Assembly: GCF_023256195.1 (NCBI RefSeq)
Contig: NZ_JAGDWX010000030.1
Location: 1,778 to 65,777, forward strand
Origin: Acidithiobacillus sp.
GTDB lineage: Bacteria > Pseudomonadota > Gammaproteobacteria > Acidithiobacillales > Acidithiobacillaceae
Direction: 5' to 3'
Length of the DNA stretch: 64,000 nt
Shown: positions 47,954-62,449 of the stretch, in pieces
How positions within the stretch are numbered: position 1 is the stretch's first letter
How the letters are laid out: the number at the start of each line of letters is the position of its first letter
Program-made: the position numbers and the translations under genes
The notes under the pieces: model-generated
What the model was told of the DNA's origin: nothing
Database searches by the model: none
The model's input: only the letters and a program-made list of their open reading frames with translations

Positions 47954-49164
47954 GCCCCGTGGTCGTGTCCGGCATGCGTCCCACGGGACGCTTGCACCTT
48001 GGCCACTATCACGGTGTGCTGAAGAACTGGCTGCGCCTGCAGAACTCTGCAGAGTGTTATTTCTTTGTGGCGGACTGGCACGCGCTCACCACCCACTACG
48101 AGACTCCCGGAGGTATTGCCGAGGCCAGCTGGGATCTGCTCATCGAATGGCTTGCCGTGGGCATCGATCCGGAGCATGCGACCCTTTTCCTGCAGTCCTG
48201 GGTGCCCCAGCACGCAGAGTTGGCTCTACTGCTCGGCATGCTTACACCCTTGTCCTGGCTGGAGCGTGTTCCCACCTTCAAGGATCAGCAGGAAAAACTG
48301 CGCGAGCGCGATCTGGCTACCTACGGTTTCCTCGGCTATCCCTTGCTGATGACCGCCGACATCCTGCTCTACGGTGCCGAAGAGGTGCCCGTAGGAGCCG
48401 ACCAGGTGGCCCACCTGGAGATCAGTCGGGAACTGGCGCGGCGCTTCAATTTTCTCTACGGGCGCGAGGCCGATGCGCCGGCCCGCGTCGCCGATGCTCT
48501 CAAACGCATGGGTAAGGCCGGTGCCCGCAGCTACCACAATCTCAGCCAGCGCTATCAGACGGCGGGTGATGCGCTGGCCGTCGCCGAAGCGGAGACCCTG
48601 CTGGCTCAGGCAGCCAGTCTGTCCGCGGACGATCGGGCCTTGTTGTTGCGCGAACTGCAGGGGCGAGGTCGGGAGATACTGGTAGAGCCTCGCGCCCTGC
48701 TCACGGAGGCACCACGCATGCCGGGTCTGGACGGCCAGAAAATGAGCAAATCCTACGGGAATACCATTGCTCTGCGCGAAGATCCCGAAAATATCCGTCA
48801 GAAGTTGCGTACCATGCCTACGGACCCTGCCCGGGTACGCCGTCAGGATCCCGGGGATCCGGACAAGTGCCCGGTCTTTGCCCTGCACCAGGTCTACTCC
48901 GATGTCCAAAGGCGCGAGTGGGTGGTGACCGGTTGCCGCAGCGCCGGTATCGGCTGTCTGGAGTGCAAGGCGCCACTCATCGAGGCCGTTCTGGAAGAAC
49001 TGGAACCCATCCGCGCGCGGGCCGAGTTCTGGGCGGCGCGACCTGCGGAACTGCGGGACCTGGCGCGTCAAGGGGCGGCACGGGCGCGTCAGCGGGCAGA
49101 GACCACCCTGGAGCGCGTGCGCGCCGCCATGGGCCTGACCTCGGGCGATACCCTTGCTCGCTAG
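47950..49164 (+). CDS. trpS: Tryptophanyl-tRNA synthetase
   Basis: SGMRPTGRLHLGHYHGVL, KMSKSYGNTI motifs; GTG at 47950. Confidence 0.95.
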   Translation: MSPVVVSGMRPTGRLHLGHYHGVLKNWLRLQNSAECYFFVADWHALTTHYETPGGIAEASWDLLIEWLAVGIDPEHATLFLQSWVPQHAELALLLGMLTPLSWLERVPTFKDQQEKLRERDLATYGFLGYPLLMTADILLYGAEEVPVGADQVAHLEISRELARRFNFLYGREADAPARVADALKRMGKAGARSYHNLSQRYQTAGDALAVAEAETLLAQAASLSADDRALLLRELQGRGREILVEPRALLTEAPRMPGLDGQKMSKSYGNTIALREDPENIRQKLRTMPTDPARVRRQDPGDPDKCPVFALHQVYSDVQRREWVVTGCRSAGIGCLECKAPLIEAVLEELEPIRARAEFWAARPAELRDLARQGAARARQRAETTLERVRAAMGLTSGDTLAR

Positions 49165-49171
49165 CGCAGCA

Positions 49172-49960
49172 ATGTCCGGCGCTGACCGGGTCGAGGTGGA
49201 GATCCCCGAGGACCTATATATCCCGCCCGATGCTCTGGAACTCATCCTGGACCGCTTCAGCGGTCCCCTGGACCTCTTGCTTTGGCTGATCCGCAGGAAT
49301 CGCATGGATATCCGTGACATTCCCGTGGCGGAAGTGACCCGTCAATACCTCGCGTATCTGGAAGAGGCGCGCCGCCGCAATCTGCCGCTGGCGGCGGATT
49401 ACCTGCTGATGGCGGCCTGGCTGACAGAAATCAAGGCACGCCTACTGCTCCCGGTTGCCCCCGCCTGTACGGACGAGGAGGCCCTGGACCCGCGGGAAGA
49501 GCTGGCACGGCGTCTGCAGGCCTTGGCGCAGATCCAGGCGGAGTCCGCGGCCTTGGCCGAACTCCCGCAGGAGGGCAGGGATTTCTGGCTGGTACGGCCG
49601 GTGGATGCGACGGATCTGCCGCCGCCGGTGCCCTCCCTGAGTCTCGGGCAGTTGTGCCAATGCTGGGTAGAACTGCGTGTCCGCCAGGCGCGTCGGGTGG
49701 AACAGGGCGTGCAGGCTGCGCCGACGCCGCGACCGCCACAGTGGAGTCTACGTCAGCGCATGCTCGAGGTGTTGCAGCTTTGCCGGGCGGCACTGCGACC
49801 ATTGACCCTGGCGGATCTGCTCCCGCAGGGCAAGCTGGACCCGCTGGCGGTCGGCCTGTCATTGCTTGCTGTCTTGGAACTACTGCGCCAGCGCGCCTTG
49901 TATCTCCTGCTGGATGGCGAGGATGAGGCACATCTCTGGACGGTGCGTACGGCGGAGTGA
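49172..49960 (+). CDS. scpA: Segregation and condensation protein A
   Basis: FSGPLDLLLWLIRRNRMDIRDIPVAEVTRQYL. Confidence 0.93.
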   Translation: MSGADRVEVEIPEDLYIPPDALELILDRFSGPLDLLLWLIRRNRMDIRDIPVAEVTRQYLAYLEEARRRNLPLAADYLLMAAWLTEIKARLLLPVAPACTDEEALDPREELARRLQALAQIQAESAALAELPQEGRDFWLVRPVDATDLPPPVPSLSLGQLCQCWVELRVRQARRVEQGVQAAPTPRPPQWSLRQRMLEVLQLCRAALRPLTLADLLPQGKLDPLAVGLSLLAVLELLRQRALYLLLDGEDEAHLWTVRTAE

Positions 49961-49966
49961 CGGCCC

Positions 49967-50503
49967 GTGACCGAGCTCACCGAAGAGGCGGTGCTTGCCC
50001 TCCTGCTCGCCAGCGATGCCGGACTTGCGCACAGCGAGCTCGCGGCGGTTTTTGTCGAATCGGAAGCAGCCGACCGTCTTTCGGAGATCCTCTCGACCCT
50101 GGCGCGGGAGGGCTTCGGCCCGCTGGAGTTGGTGCAGACGGCCGGGCGTTACCGCCTGCGTATCGGCTCTCGATTCAACCCCTTGTTGAGCCGTCTACGG
50201 CAAGCCGAGGCGCGTCCCCTCTCCCGCGCCGCCATGGAGACGCTGGCGGTCATCGCCTACCACCAACCCATCACGCGCCCGGAGATGGAACAATGGCGTG
50301 GCGTCAGCATCGGTACCCCTATCCTGCAACAGCTGCAGGAACTGGACTGGATCGCGGTGGTGGGCCATCGCGAAACCCCCGGTCGTCCGGCCCTGTGGGC
50401 GACCACCGAGCAATTCCTGCGCCATTTCGGCTTGAATACTTTGGCAGATTTGCCCAAGGCGGAACTGGATTTACTTGCTCCGGAGTGTCTTAGTAACTCA
50501 TAA
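49967..50503 (+). CDS. scpB: Segregation and condensation protein B
   Basis: LSRAAMETLAVIAYHQPITRPEMEQWRGV...LQELDWI...GRPALWATTEQFLRHFGL. Confidence 0.93.
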   Translation: MTELTEEAVLALLLASDAGLAHSELAAVFVESEAADRLSEILSTLAREGFGPLELVQTAGRYRLRIGSRFNPLLSRLRQAEARPLSRAAMETLAVIAYHQPITRPEMEQWRGVSIGTPILQQLQELDWIAVVGHRETPGRPALWATTEQFLRHFGLNTLADLPKAELDLLAPECLSNS

Positions 50504-50536
50504 AATAAGGTAATGTTGTTGAAACAATAATCTGAT

Positions 50537-51968
<1,432 letters not shown>

Positions 51969-51999
51969 GGAGCGCTGGTTGCCACACTTGGGTTAGCGT

Positions 52000-52035
52000 T
52001 CAGGCCTCGCTTTGCGGCGGGGCCTGAGCCTTTTT
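52000..52035 (+). terminator. Rho-independent terminator after sqr
   Basis: TCAGGCCTCGC-TTTGCG-GCGGGGCCTGA (11-bp stem, one G-T) then GCCTTTTT. Confidence 0.85.
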
Positions 52036-52047
52036 GAGGAACGAGGA

Positions 52048-52920
52048 GTGGACGAAAAACTGCAGAAAGTCCTGGCACGCCACGGTCTCGGCTCACGCCG
52101 TCAGATGGAGGAGTGGATTCGTGCCGGAAGGGTGCAGATCAACGATCGCCCGGCCAGTATCGGCGACCGCGTCACCAGCCGGGATCGCCTGTCCGTGGAT
52201 GGCAAGGTCCTGCGGGTGCCGTCCTGGGTACGGCCGCGTCTGCGCGTGCTGCGCTATCACAAGCCGGCAGGGGAGCTGGCCACGCGTCAGGATCCCGAGG
52301 GTCGTCCGACGGTCTTCGATCGTCTCCCGCGTTTGCGGGGGAGCCGCTGGGTGGCGGTGGGACGACTGGACCTCAACACCGAGGGCCTGCTGCTCTTCAC
52401 CAACGACGGTGATCTCGCCAACGCCCTCATGCATCCCCGCGCGCAACTCGAGCGGGTATATGCCGTGCGCGTCCTCGGCAGCCTCAGCGATGAGCAGAAG
52501 ACCCTGCTCCTGAGCGGAGTGGAACTGGACGATGGTCCGGCGCGTTTTCTCGCCATCGAAGAGGCGGGCGGGGAAGGGAGCAATCGCTGGTATCACGTAA
52601 GCCTTGCCGAGGGACGCAACCGCGAGGTAAGGCGTCTGTTGGCGGCCGTCAACCTCAGTGTCAGTCGACTGATCCGCATCCGTTATGGACCGGTGGATAT
52701 GCCTCGGCATCTGAAACTCGGCTACTTTGAAGAGTTGAGCGATGAGGAGAGAGCGGTCCTGCTGGCGGCCGTCGATTGGTCCGAACCCAATACCTCGCGG
52801 CCCGGGGCCAGTGCTGCTGCGGCGGCGGACAGCGCAGTGCACCTGCTGCGCAAGACCCGGCCAGGCGCGCGCTCGTCTCCTGGCCGAGGCAAGAGAGGAC
52901 CGCGTTCCGGGCATGCCTGA
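52048..52920 (+). CDS. rluB: rRNA pseudouridine synthase (RsuA/RluB family)
   Basis: S4 domain (EKLQKVLARHGLGSRRQMEEWI) and GRLDLNTEGLLLFTNDGDLANALMHPR; GTG at 52048. Confidence 0.9.
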   Translation: MDEKLQKVLARHGLGSRRQMEEWIRAGRVQINDRPASIGDRVTSRDRLSVDGKVLRVPSWVRPRLRVLRYHKPAGELATRQDPEGRPTVFDRLPRLRGSRWVAVGRLDLNTEGLLLFTNDGDLANALMHPRAQLERVYAVRVLGSLSDEQKTLLLSGVELDDGPARFLAIEEAGGEGSNRWYHVSLAEGRNREVRRLLAAVNLSVSRLIRIRYGPVDMPRHLKLGYFEELSDEERAVLLAAVDWSEPNTSRPGASAAAAADSAVHLLRKTRPGARSSPGRGKRGPRSGHA

Positions 52921-53614
52921 GGATTGGCAAGAGCTCCTGACAAGGCTCGAACGCGCCTTTGGCCCGCAGCACTGGTGGCCGGCGGACAGCCCCTTCGAGG
53001 TCATGGTGGGCGCCATTCTCACCCAGAACACCAGCTGGACTCAGGTGGAGCGGGCCATCGACCAACTACGCGAGGCGGGACTCCTGAATGCCGGAGCGCT
53101 GCTGGAAGCGGCACCCGAGACCCTGGAGCCTCTGCTCCGCTGTACCGGCTACTATCGCCTCAAGACCCGCCGCCTGCAGGCTTTCTGCGCTTTCCTGAAG
53201 CGGGAAGGTTGTCTGGATCGGCCCGAGCGCCTGGGCGCAGCAGACGATCTGTACTGTCTGCGGCGCAAACTCCTGAGTGTATACGGCGTGGGCGAGGAGA
53301 CCGCCGATTCCATCCTCCTCTATGCCCTGCACCGCCCCATTGCCGTGGTAGATGCCTACACGCGGCGTCTGGCGTACCGCCTGGGCTGGACAGACCCCAA
53401 GCCCTCCTATGCCGCCCTACAAGACCGCATGGAAGCGCAACTCCCGCCGGGAGATATACAGAAACGGCAGGAACTGCATGCCCTGATCGTCGTGCAGGGC
53501 AAGACCTTCTGCCGTAGTCGTCCATCCTGTCGGGAGTGTCCACTTCGCCGGGATTGCACTTATGGGGCGAGGGGCGGCGATCGGGAAGATCTGGTCGGAT
53601 TGCGGCAGGGCTGA
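52913..53614 (+). CDS. Endonuclease III-like DNA glycosylase (HhH-GPD, FeS cluster)
   Basis: MVGAILTQNTSWTQVERAI, VYGVGEETADSILLYAL HhH, Cys loop CRSRPSCRECPLRRDC. Confidence 0.9.
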   Translation: MPEDWQELLTRLERAFGPQHWWPADSPFEVMVGAILTQNTSWTQVERAIDQLREAGLLNAGALLEAAPETLEPLLRCTGYYRLKTRRLQAFCAFLKREGCLDRPERLGAADDLYCLRRKLLSVYGVGEETADSILLYALHRPIAVVDAYTRRLAYRLGWTDPKPSYAALQDRMEAQLPPGDIQKRQELHALIVVQGKTFCRSRPSCRECPLRRDCTYGARGGDREDLVGLRQG

Positions 53615-53676
53615 GCCACAGAGCTGAGGCGGATTCCCTCGGCTACACTGTAAACGATGGCGTAAGGAGAGTTCCG

Positions 53677-54924
53677 GTGAGTCGTGAAGTCATGGTCCTG
53701 GGGGCCGGTATCGTCGGGGTCAGTACGGCCTTGCAGCTGCAGTTGCGTGGATGGCAGGTGCTCCTCTTGGATCGCCAGGGTGCCGGTGAACGCACCTCTT
53801 TTGGCAATGCCGGCCTCATTCAGCGTGAGGCGGTGTTTCCCCATGCCTTTCCGCGTGCCTTGGGGACCATTCTGCATTACGCCAGCAACCGCTCGACGGA
53901 GGTGCGTTACCAGAGCAGCATGCTGCCGCGCCTGGGTTTTCCCTTCTGGAAGTACTGGTGGAACTCCGAGCCAGAGCGCCATCGACAGATCGCCCGGCAT
54001 TATGCGGCGCTCATCGCCCACTGTCTGGAGGACCATCTGGCCGTCGCCGCGCTGGCCGGGGCTACCCACCTCTTTCGTCCCGGCGGCTACCTCCAAGTGC
54101 ACCAGCATCGCCACAGCCTGGAGGCCGAGCTGGAAGCTGCCCGCTACAAGCAGGAACATTTCGCGGTGGAGTACACCGCCCTGGATGCGGCGGCCCTGAG
54201 CGCGCGCGTGCCCGGCCTGCGGGAGGGGCTGGCCGGTGGGATTCACTGGCAACAGCCTTTGGCGGTCGTCGATCCGCACGCCCTGACTCTTGCTTATCTG
54301 GATTATTTTCTGGCTCAGGGCGGCGAATTCCGTACCTTTGCTGCCCAAGGTTTGGCTCCCGAAGGGCAGGGCTGGCGCTTGCGCGGAGAGCGGGAGCATC
54401 TGCATGGCGAACGGCTGGTATTGACGCTGGGGGCTTGGACGCCCGATCTCACCCGAGGTCTGGGCTGGCACCCCAGTGTCTTCGTCAAGCGCGGTTACCA
54501 CATGCACTACGCGCAATCGGCGCCCAATGAACTGACGACGCCCCTTCTGGATGCCGATGCCGGCTATGTGCTCGCGCCCATGCGCCAGGGTCTGCGCCTG
54601 ACCACCGGTGCCGAGTTTGCGCCCCGGGACGCTCCGCCGTCACCCATTGCCCTGGATCGCGCCGAGCTCGCGGCACGGCAGATCTTTCCATCCCTGGGAG
54701 CGCGGCTGGATCCGACGCCTTGGCTGGGACAACGCCCCTGCACCTCCGACATGCTGCCCATCATCGGGGCGTTCCCCGGGAGAAATGGACTCTGGCTCAA
54801 TTTTGGCCACTGCCACCAGGGTCTTACCCTGGGACCGACGACGGGTCGACTGCTGGCACAGCTCATGGGCGGCGAAGCGCCCTTCACCGATCCCACGCCC
54901 TACGCCCCGGCGCGTTTTTCTTGA
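53677..54924 (+). CDS. FAD-dependent D-amino acid dehydrogenase-like oxidoreductase (DadA family)
   Basis: VMVLGAGIVGVSTALQLQLRGWQVLLLDRQ dinucleotide-binding motif; family-typical C-terminus GHCHQGLTLGPTTGRLLAQLM. Confidence 0.88.
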   Translation: MSREVMVLGAGIVGVSTALQLQLRGWQVLLLDRQGAGERTSFGNAGLIQREAVFPHAFPRALGTILHYASNRSTEVRYQSSMLPRLGFPFWKYWWNSEPERHRQIARHYAALIAHCLEDHLAVAALAGATHLFRPGGYLQVHQHRHSLEAELEAARYKQEHFAVEYTALDAAALSARVPGLREGLAGGIHWQQPLAVVDPHALTLAYLDYFLAQGGEFRTFAAQGLAPEGQGWRLRGEREHLHGERLVLTLGAWTPDLTRGLGWHPSVFVKRGYHMHYAQSAPNELTTPLLDADAGYVLAPMRQGLRLTTGAEFAPRDAPPSPIALDRAELAARQIFPSLGARLDPTPWLGQRPCTSDMLPIIGAFPGRNGLWLNFGHCHQGLTLGPTTGRLLAQLMGGEAPFTDPTPYAPARFS

Positions 54925-54965
54925 GGGCTCGAGACGCGGCTGAATAGACGGCGATGTTCCAGGCT

Positions 54966-55391
54966 TCAGTAGCCCGGCTGGTGGCGGGTGAACTGGGCCG
55001 GACCAAGTTGTTGCAGCAGGGACGGGTTGTCCCAGCCGGGAGCGCGCTGTTCCACCAGCACGTCGGTAGCGATGCCGCCGCGCACATACCAGCGTCCCAG
55101 GAGCCGCAGATAGCGGGGCGACAGCAGATGGATGAGGTCGTCGGCGATGCGGTTGGTCATGGCCTCGTGGAATCCTCCCTCGTCACGGAAACTCCACAGG
55201 TAGAGCTTCAGGGCCTTGAGCTCGACGCAGCGTTGGTCGGGAATGTAGTCCAGCAAAAAGTGGGCGAAGTCCGGTTGGCCGGTGAGGGGACAGAGGCAGG
55301 TGAACTCCGGCAGATCCATATGGATGAGAAAATCCCGCTCCGGGTGGGGATTGGCAAAATGCTGCAGCTCGCGACTCGGTTGACTGGGCAC
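54966..55391 (-). CDS. queF: NADPH-dependent 7-cyano-7-deazaguanine reductase
   Basis: FTCLCPLTGQPDFAHFLLDYIPDQRCVELKALKLYLWSFRDEGGFHEAMTNRIADDL; GTG start at 55391. Confidence 0.93.
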   Translation of the reverse strand: MPSQPSRELQHFANPHPERDFLIHMDLPEFTCLCPLTGQPDFAHFLLDYIPDQRCVELKALKLYLWSFRDEGGFHEAMTNRIADDLIHLLSPRYLRLLGRWYVRGGIATDVLVEQRAPGWDNPSLLQQLGPAQFTRHQPGY

Positions 55392-55450
55392 AGACTTCTC
55401 CTCAATATGCAGCCTCCAGTAGGTCACCACTATAGCAAAAACACGCGCCC

Positions 55451-58400
55451 ATGCGCCTTTCCGCCATTCGTCTGCACGGCTTCAAATCCTTCCGTGAAAG
55501 AACCCAGATCCGTCTGGAGGCCAATCCGGTAGTCATCGTCGGACCAAACGGTTGCGGTAAATCCAATATCGTCGACGCCATCCGCTGGGTGCTGGGGGAG
55601 TCCTCGGCGCGTCAACTGCGCGGTACGCAGCTCGCGGACGTCATTTCCAACGGTGCCGACGGCCGCGCTACGGCCAGCGAGGCGGTGGTGGAGCTCACCT
55701 TCGACAATGCCGATGCCAAGGCGCCGGCGCCCTGGACACCGGTCCCGGAAATTCGCGTCTGGCGACGACTGAGCCGCGACGGTGACAGTCAATATCGTAT
55801 CAATGACGCCCGTTGCCGCCGTCGCGACGTCGCCGATCTCTTCTTGGGCACGGGCCTGGGGGCCAACGCCTATGCCATCATCGAACAGGGCACCATAGGC
55901 CGCATCGTCGAAGCGCGCCCAGAGGAACTGCGCGCCATCCTCGAGGAAGCGGCGGGGGTCAGCCGTTACAAGGAGCGACGCAAGGAGAGTCAGCAACGTA
56001 TCCAGGAGACCCGCGAGCACCTCCAGCGCCTGCACGATCTCCACGGCGGCCTGGACGAACGCATCGAGCTCCTGCAACGCCAGGCCGAGTCCGCCCGGCG
56101 CCTGCGCGATCTCTGGCGGGAGCAAAGGTGCTGGCGCTGGTGGCAGCTGGTGGATCGGCTGGAAGCGACGGCTCGGGAAAGCGAGGCGCTGGAGCAGCGG
56201 ATAAAATCCCAGGAAGAGCAGGCCGCTGTCTGGACCCAGGAGCTTGCCGAGCAGGCCCGCCAGCAGGAGGCACTCCAGCAGCGCCGCCAAAGCGGTAGCG
56301 AAGCGCTGCGCCAGGCCCAAGAGACGCTCTATCGGCTGCAGGCGGAACAGAGCACCCTGGAACAGGAGCTTCGCCACCAGGAAGAGCGTTGCCAAGAGAC
56401 GGAACGAGCCATACAAGGCCAGCAGGAACGCCTGCAGCGCCTGCGCGAAGAGAGCGCGCGCCGTTTGGCCGCAGCGCAAAGTGCCGAGGACCGTTGCAGC
56501 GCCATCGGCGAAGAGGAGCTGGGCCTGGCGGCGGAACTGGAGGTCTGTCGCGGCCGGCTGAAGCGCATCGAAACGGAGCTGGACGAGTGCGCCCGCCAGC
56601 TGGATACGGAACGGGAACGGCGTACCGACGCCCGGCGCGAGCGGGAGGTGGCGAGCGCCCGGCGCCGGGAGCTGGCCTCCCGTCTCGAGGCCTTGCGCCG
56701 ACAGATCGCCGAGCTCGAGAGCCGTCCCGATTCTTCGGCCGAGGCGGAGCTGGCGGCGGCAGAACTCGCATGGACGGAGCTCGAGACCACGCGCGTGCAG
56801 CAGGCCAGCGAACTGGCCGCGGCCACCGCAGCGGTCGAAGCGGCACAGGCAGAACTGGAGGCCCGCCGTGCCCAGCTGGCCGAACAGCGCGCCCGTCAGC
56901 AGGAGCTGCGTGCCCGGCGCCAGGCTCTGGAGCGCCTGGAGTCGGGACTGATGGCAGGTCTGCCGACAGCGGCGCAGGCCACCCCGGATCTGCTGGAGCA
57001 TCTGCGCGTGGATCCGCCCTGGGAGTTGGCCGTCGAGCGCATGCTGGGTTCCCTCCTCGGAGCGCAGCTGCGTTCACCAGGAGACGGCGACCCGGAGGAC
57101 CTCGACTGGGAACGGCCCTGGATTCTTGCGGATCGTCCAGCGGATCACCCCGCCGAAACGCGCGACGATGCCCTCTATCGGAGGATCCATGTTCCCGAAC
57201 CGTGGCAAGGTGCCCTGCGCCAATGGCTCTGGGGTCTACGCTGCAGCGGCGACATCGCCGAGGCCTGGGCCCGACGCCATGAGCTCGCGAACGACGAGGC
57301 CTGGATCACACCGACGGGACAGATCTTGCGTCCTCAAGCCTTCAGCCCAGTGCCGGGCAACAGCGAGGCCAGTTTGCTGCAATGCCGTCGTGAACTCGCC
57401 GAACTGCAAAGCGAGGACGCCGCAGGGAGGGTGGAGTCGGAACGCCTGCAGCAGGAGGTCGCTGCCCTGGAACAGGATCTTGCGCAGCGCGTGCAGCACC
57501 GCCGGCTCTGTGCGCAGGCCGACCGTAATGGACAACAAGAGGAACTGACCCTACGCGAACGCTTGGCCAGCCTGCGCAGCCGGGTGGAAGCGCAGCGGGA
57601 GGCCCAACGCCGTGCAGAGGCAAATCTGGCCCGCCTGCACACGGAGGCGTCGACTCTGGCCGGCGAGCTCGCAGCCGTCGACGAGCGGCTGGAGCAGCTG
57701 CGCCAGAATGAGCCGTCCGAGGATCGGGAGCAGCTTCTGCGGCGAGAAGAGGAAGCGCTGCGCGGTCAACTGGCGCAGCAACGTGGACTGCTCGGACGGC
57801 TGCGCCAGCAGCAGCAAAGCCTGGCTCTGGAAAAGGAACGTCTCGGTGCCCAGCGCGTTGCGGTGGGCGAGCGCCTGCAAGAGTGGGAAGGGGAGGAAGC
57901 AGCGCTCTGCCGTACCCTGGCGCAGCTGAGGGCGGAGCGCGACGAGCGGCAGAGTCGATTGCCGGCTCTGCAAGAGCGTCGCAAGGTGCTAGAGCTTGAT
58001 CGTGTCGAGATTCTCGAGCAGGTTCAGACGGCTCAGCGGGAGCTCGCTGCGGTGGAGGAGAGCTGGCGTCTTTCCCAGAGTGAGAGTCAGCGGCGTGACG
58101 GCGCCCTGCGTCGTCTGGAGCAGGGACTGGCCGCAGCACGGGTGGAGCGGGACACCTTGGAGTTGCAGCGGCAGGCGCTGGAGGCGGATGCCGCCAAATT
58201 GGCCGGCGAGCTTGGCGAAGACCCGGGGAGGGCCCCGGAGGACCGGGATGCGGAGCAGGAGCTGGCGCGGATCGAGGAGGCCATCTCCGCTCTGGGCAAG
58301 GTCAATCTCGCGGCCGAGGACGAGCTGCAGGAGGTGATGGCGCGCAGTGGGGATCTCAGTGCGCAGATGACGGATCTAGAGACAGCGCTTGCCGCGCTGG

Positions 58401-58918
58401 AGACGGCCATGGCCGCCATGGATCGTGAAACCAGTGAGCGTTTTCAGGAGACCCTGGCGCAGGTCAATGATCACCTGCAGGGGATTTTTGCCACCCTCTT
58501 CGGTGGCGGCGAGGCGCAACTGCAGCCTGATGGAGACGACCCGCTGCTGGCAGGACTGCTCCTGCGTGCGCGCCCGCCGGGCAAGCGCAACGCCCACCTG
58601 CAGCAACTCTCGGGCGGTGAGAAGGCCTTGACGGCGCTGGCCCTGGTGTTTGCCCTCTTTGCCCTCAATCCCGCGCCTTTCTGCATCCTCGACGAGGTGG
58701 ACGCGCCCCTGGACGACGCCAATGTCGGGCGATTTTGCGCCCTTTTGACAGAGCTCGCCCACCAGACCCAATTTCTGGTGGTCAGTCATCGACATCTGAC
58801 GCTGCAGGTTGCGGCACAGCTCCTGGGGGTCACCATGCCCGATCCTGGTATATCCCGAGTGGTGCCGGTGCGTATCGCCGATGTTCTCGCGCAGCACGGG
58901 CAGCAACGAGACGCCTAG
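55451..58918 (+). CDS. smc: Chromosome segregation protein SMC
   Basis: Walker A GPNGCGKSNIVDAI, long coiled coil with hinge, LSGGEKALTALALVFALF and CILDEVDAPLDDAN. Confidence 0.96.
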   Translation: MRLSAIRLHGFKSFRERTQIRLEANPVVIVGPNGCGKSNIVDAIRWVLGESSARQLRGTQLADVISNGADGRATASEAVVELTFDNADAKAPAPWTPVPEIRVWRRLSRDGDSQYRINDARCRRRDVADLFLGTGLGANAYAIIEQGTIGRIVEARPEELRAILEEAAGVSRYKERRKESQQRIQETREHLQRLHDLHGGLDERIELLQRQAESARRLRDLWREQRCWRWWQLVDRLEATARESEALEQRIKSQEEQAAVWTQELAEQARQQEALQQRRQSGSEALRQAQETLYRLQAEQSTLEQELRHQEERCQETERAIQGQQERLQRLREESARRLAAAQSAEDRCSAIGEEELGLAAELEVCRGRLKRIETELDECARQLDTERERRTDARREREVASARRRELASRLEALRRQIAELESRPDSSAEAELAAAELAWTELETTRVQQASELAAATAAVEAAQAELEARRAQLAEQRARQQELRARRQALERLESGLMAGLPTAAQATPDLLEHLRVDPPWELAVERMLGSLLGAQLRSPGDGDPEDLDWERPWILADRPADHPAETRDDALYRRIHVPEPWQGALRQWLWGLRCSGDIAEAWARRHELANDEAWITPTGQILRPQAFSPVPGNSEASLLQCRRELAELQSEDAAGRVESERLQQEVAALEQDLAQRVQHRRLCAQADRNGQQEELTLRERLASLRSRVEAQREAQRRAEANLARLHTEASTLAGELAAVDERLEQLRQNEPSEDREQLLRREEEALRGQLAQQRGLLGRLRQQQQSLALEKERLGAQRVAVGERLQEWEGEEAALCRTLAQLRAERDERQSRLPALQERRKVLELDRVEILEQVQTAQRELAAVEESWRLSQSESQRRDGALRRLEQGLAAARVERDTLELQRQALEADAAKLAGELGEDPGRAPEDRDAEQELARIEEAISALGKVNLAAEDELQEVMARSGDLSAQMTDLETALAALETAMAAMDRETSERFQETLAQVNDHLQGIFATLFGGGEAQLQPDGDDPLLAGLLLRARPPGKRNAHLQQLSGGEKALTALALVFALFALNPAPFCILDEVDAPLDDANVGRFCALLTELAHQTQFLVVSHRHLTLQVAAQLLGVTMPDPGISRVVPVRIADVLAQHGQQRDA

Positions 58919-58948
58919 GGAGTTCCCGGAGAGGTTCTGCCAGGCGAT

Positions 58949-59638
58949 TCAGACCGCGGGTCGGCAGGCGCCGTGCAGGTGCAGGATCGGCCAGCCGCGC
59001 TGGCGGGCGGTGCGCTCCAGCTCGGGATCGGGATCGACGGCGACGGGCTGCCCCACGGCCTCCAGCAGGGGCAGATCGTTGTGGGAATCGCTGTAGAAGG
59101 TGGCCTGGGCGAGGCTTTCCTCCCAATCCCAGCCGCGCTCACCCAGCCACTGCGCAAGACGCTGGACCTTACCCTCGCGAAAACAGGGGATGCCATAACT
59201 GCGACCGGTGAAGGCGCCATCCGCGTCCGCCTCTACTTCGGTGGCCAGCAGTTCCGGTACGCCCAGAGCCGTGGCAATGGGCGCGGTGACGAAACGGTTG
59301 GTGGCGGTGATGATGAGCAAGGTATCACCGGCCTCACGGTGTTTTTCCACCAGCGCGCGCGCCTCGGGCGTGATCATGGGGGCGACCCGTTCCTCCATGT
59401 ACTGGCGGTGCCAGTTCTCCAGACGACTGCGCGGCTGCTGCGCCAGCGGAGCCAGCACGAAAGACAGAAACTCCTGGATATCCAGGGTCCCGTCCAGATA
59501 GGCGCGGTAGTAGCGATCGTTGGCCTGGCGCAGGGTATCGCCATCCACCACACCCTGTTCGCTGAGGAATTCGAGCCAGGCATGATCCGAATCGCCGGCG
59601 AGCAGGGTGTTGTCCAGATCAAACAGAGCCAGTGCCAT
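58949..59638 (-). CDS. HAD-IB family hydrolase (SerB-like phosphatase)
   Basis: FDLDNTLLAGDSDHAWLEFL, IITATNRFVTAPIA, FYSDSHNDLPLLEAVGQPVAVDPD; ATG at 59638. Confidence 0.9.
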   Translation of the reverse strand: MALALFDLDNTLLAGDSDHAWLEFLSEQGVVDGDTLRQANDRYYRAYLDGTLDIQEFLSFVLAPLAQQPRSRLENWHRQYMEERVAPMITPEARALVEKHREAGDTLLIITATNRFVTAPIATALGVPELLATEVEADADGAFTGRSYGIPCFREGKVQRLAQWLGERGWDWEESLAQATFYSDSHNDLPLLEAVGQPVAVDPDPELERTARQRGWPILHLHGACRPAV

Positions 59639-59698
59639 GAAATCTCCTTGGGAAAGCGCGGCGAGATTATACCGCAAAAGTGCTTTGCGCTATCCTGA

Positions 59699-62270
<2,572 letters not shown>

Positions 62271-62449
62271 TCCTTCCAGCGCCACGCGCAAAATGCCGTC
62301 GGATAGTTACTGTAGAAGCATCTATAATGCGCCAATGACGCTGGACTCCTGTGTTTTTTGTGGCGCGCGTACCCTTAACAACTTGCCGATCGGATTCATT
62401 TATTTTAGACTGATTGGTATAAAACCCAGGTTTTGATATCGGAGGTGTT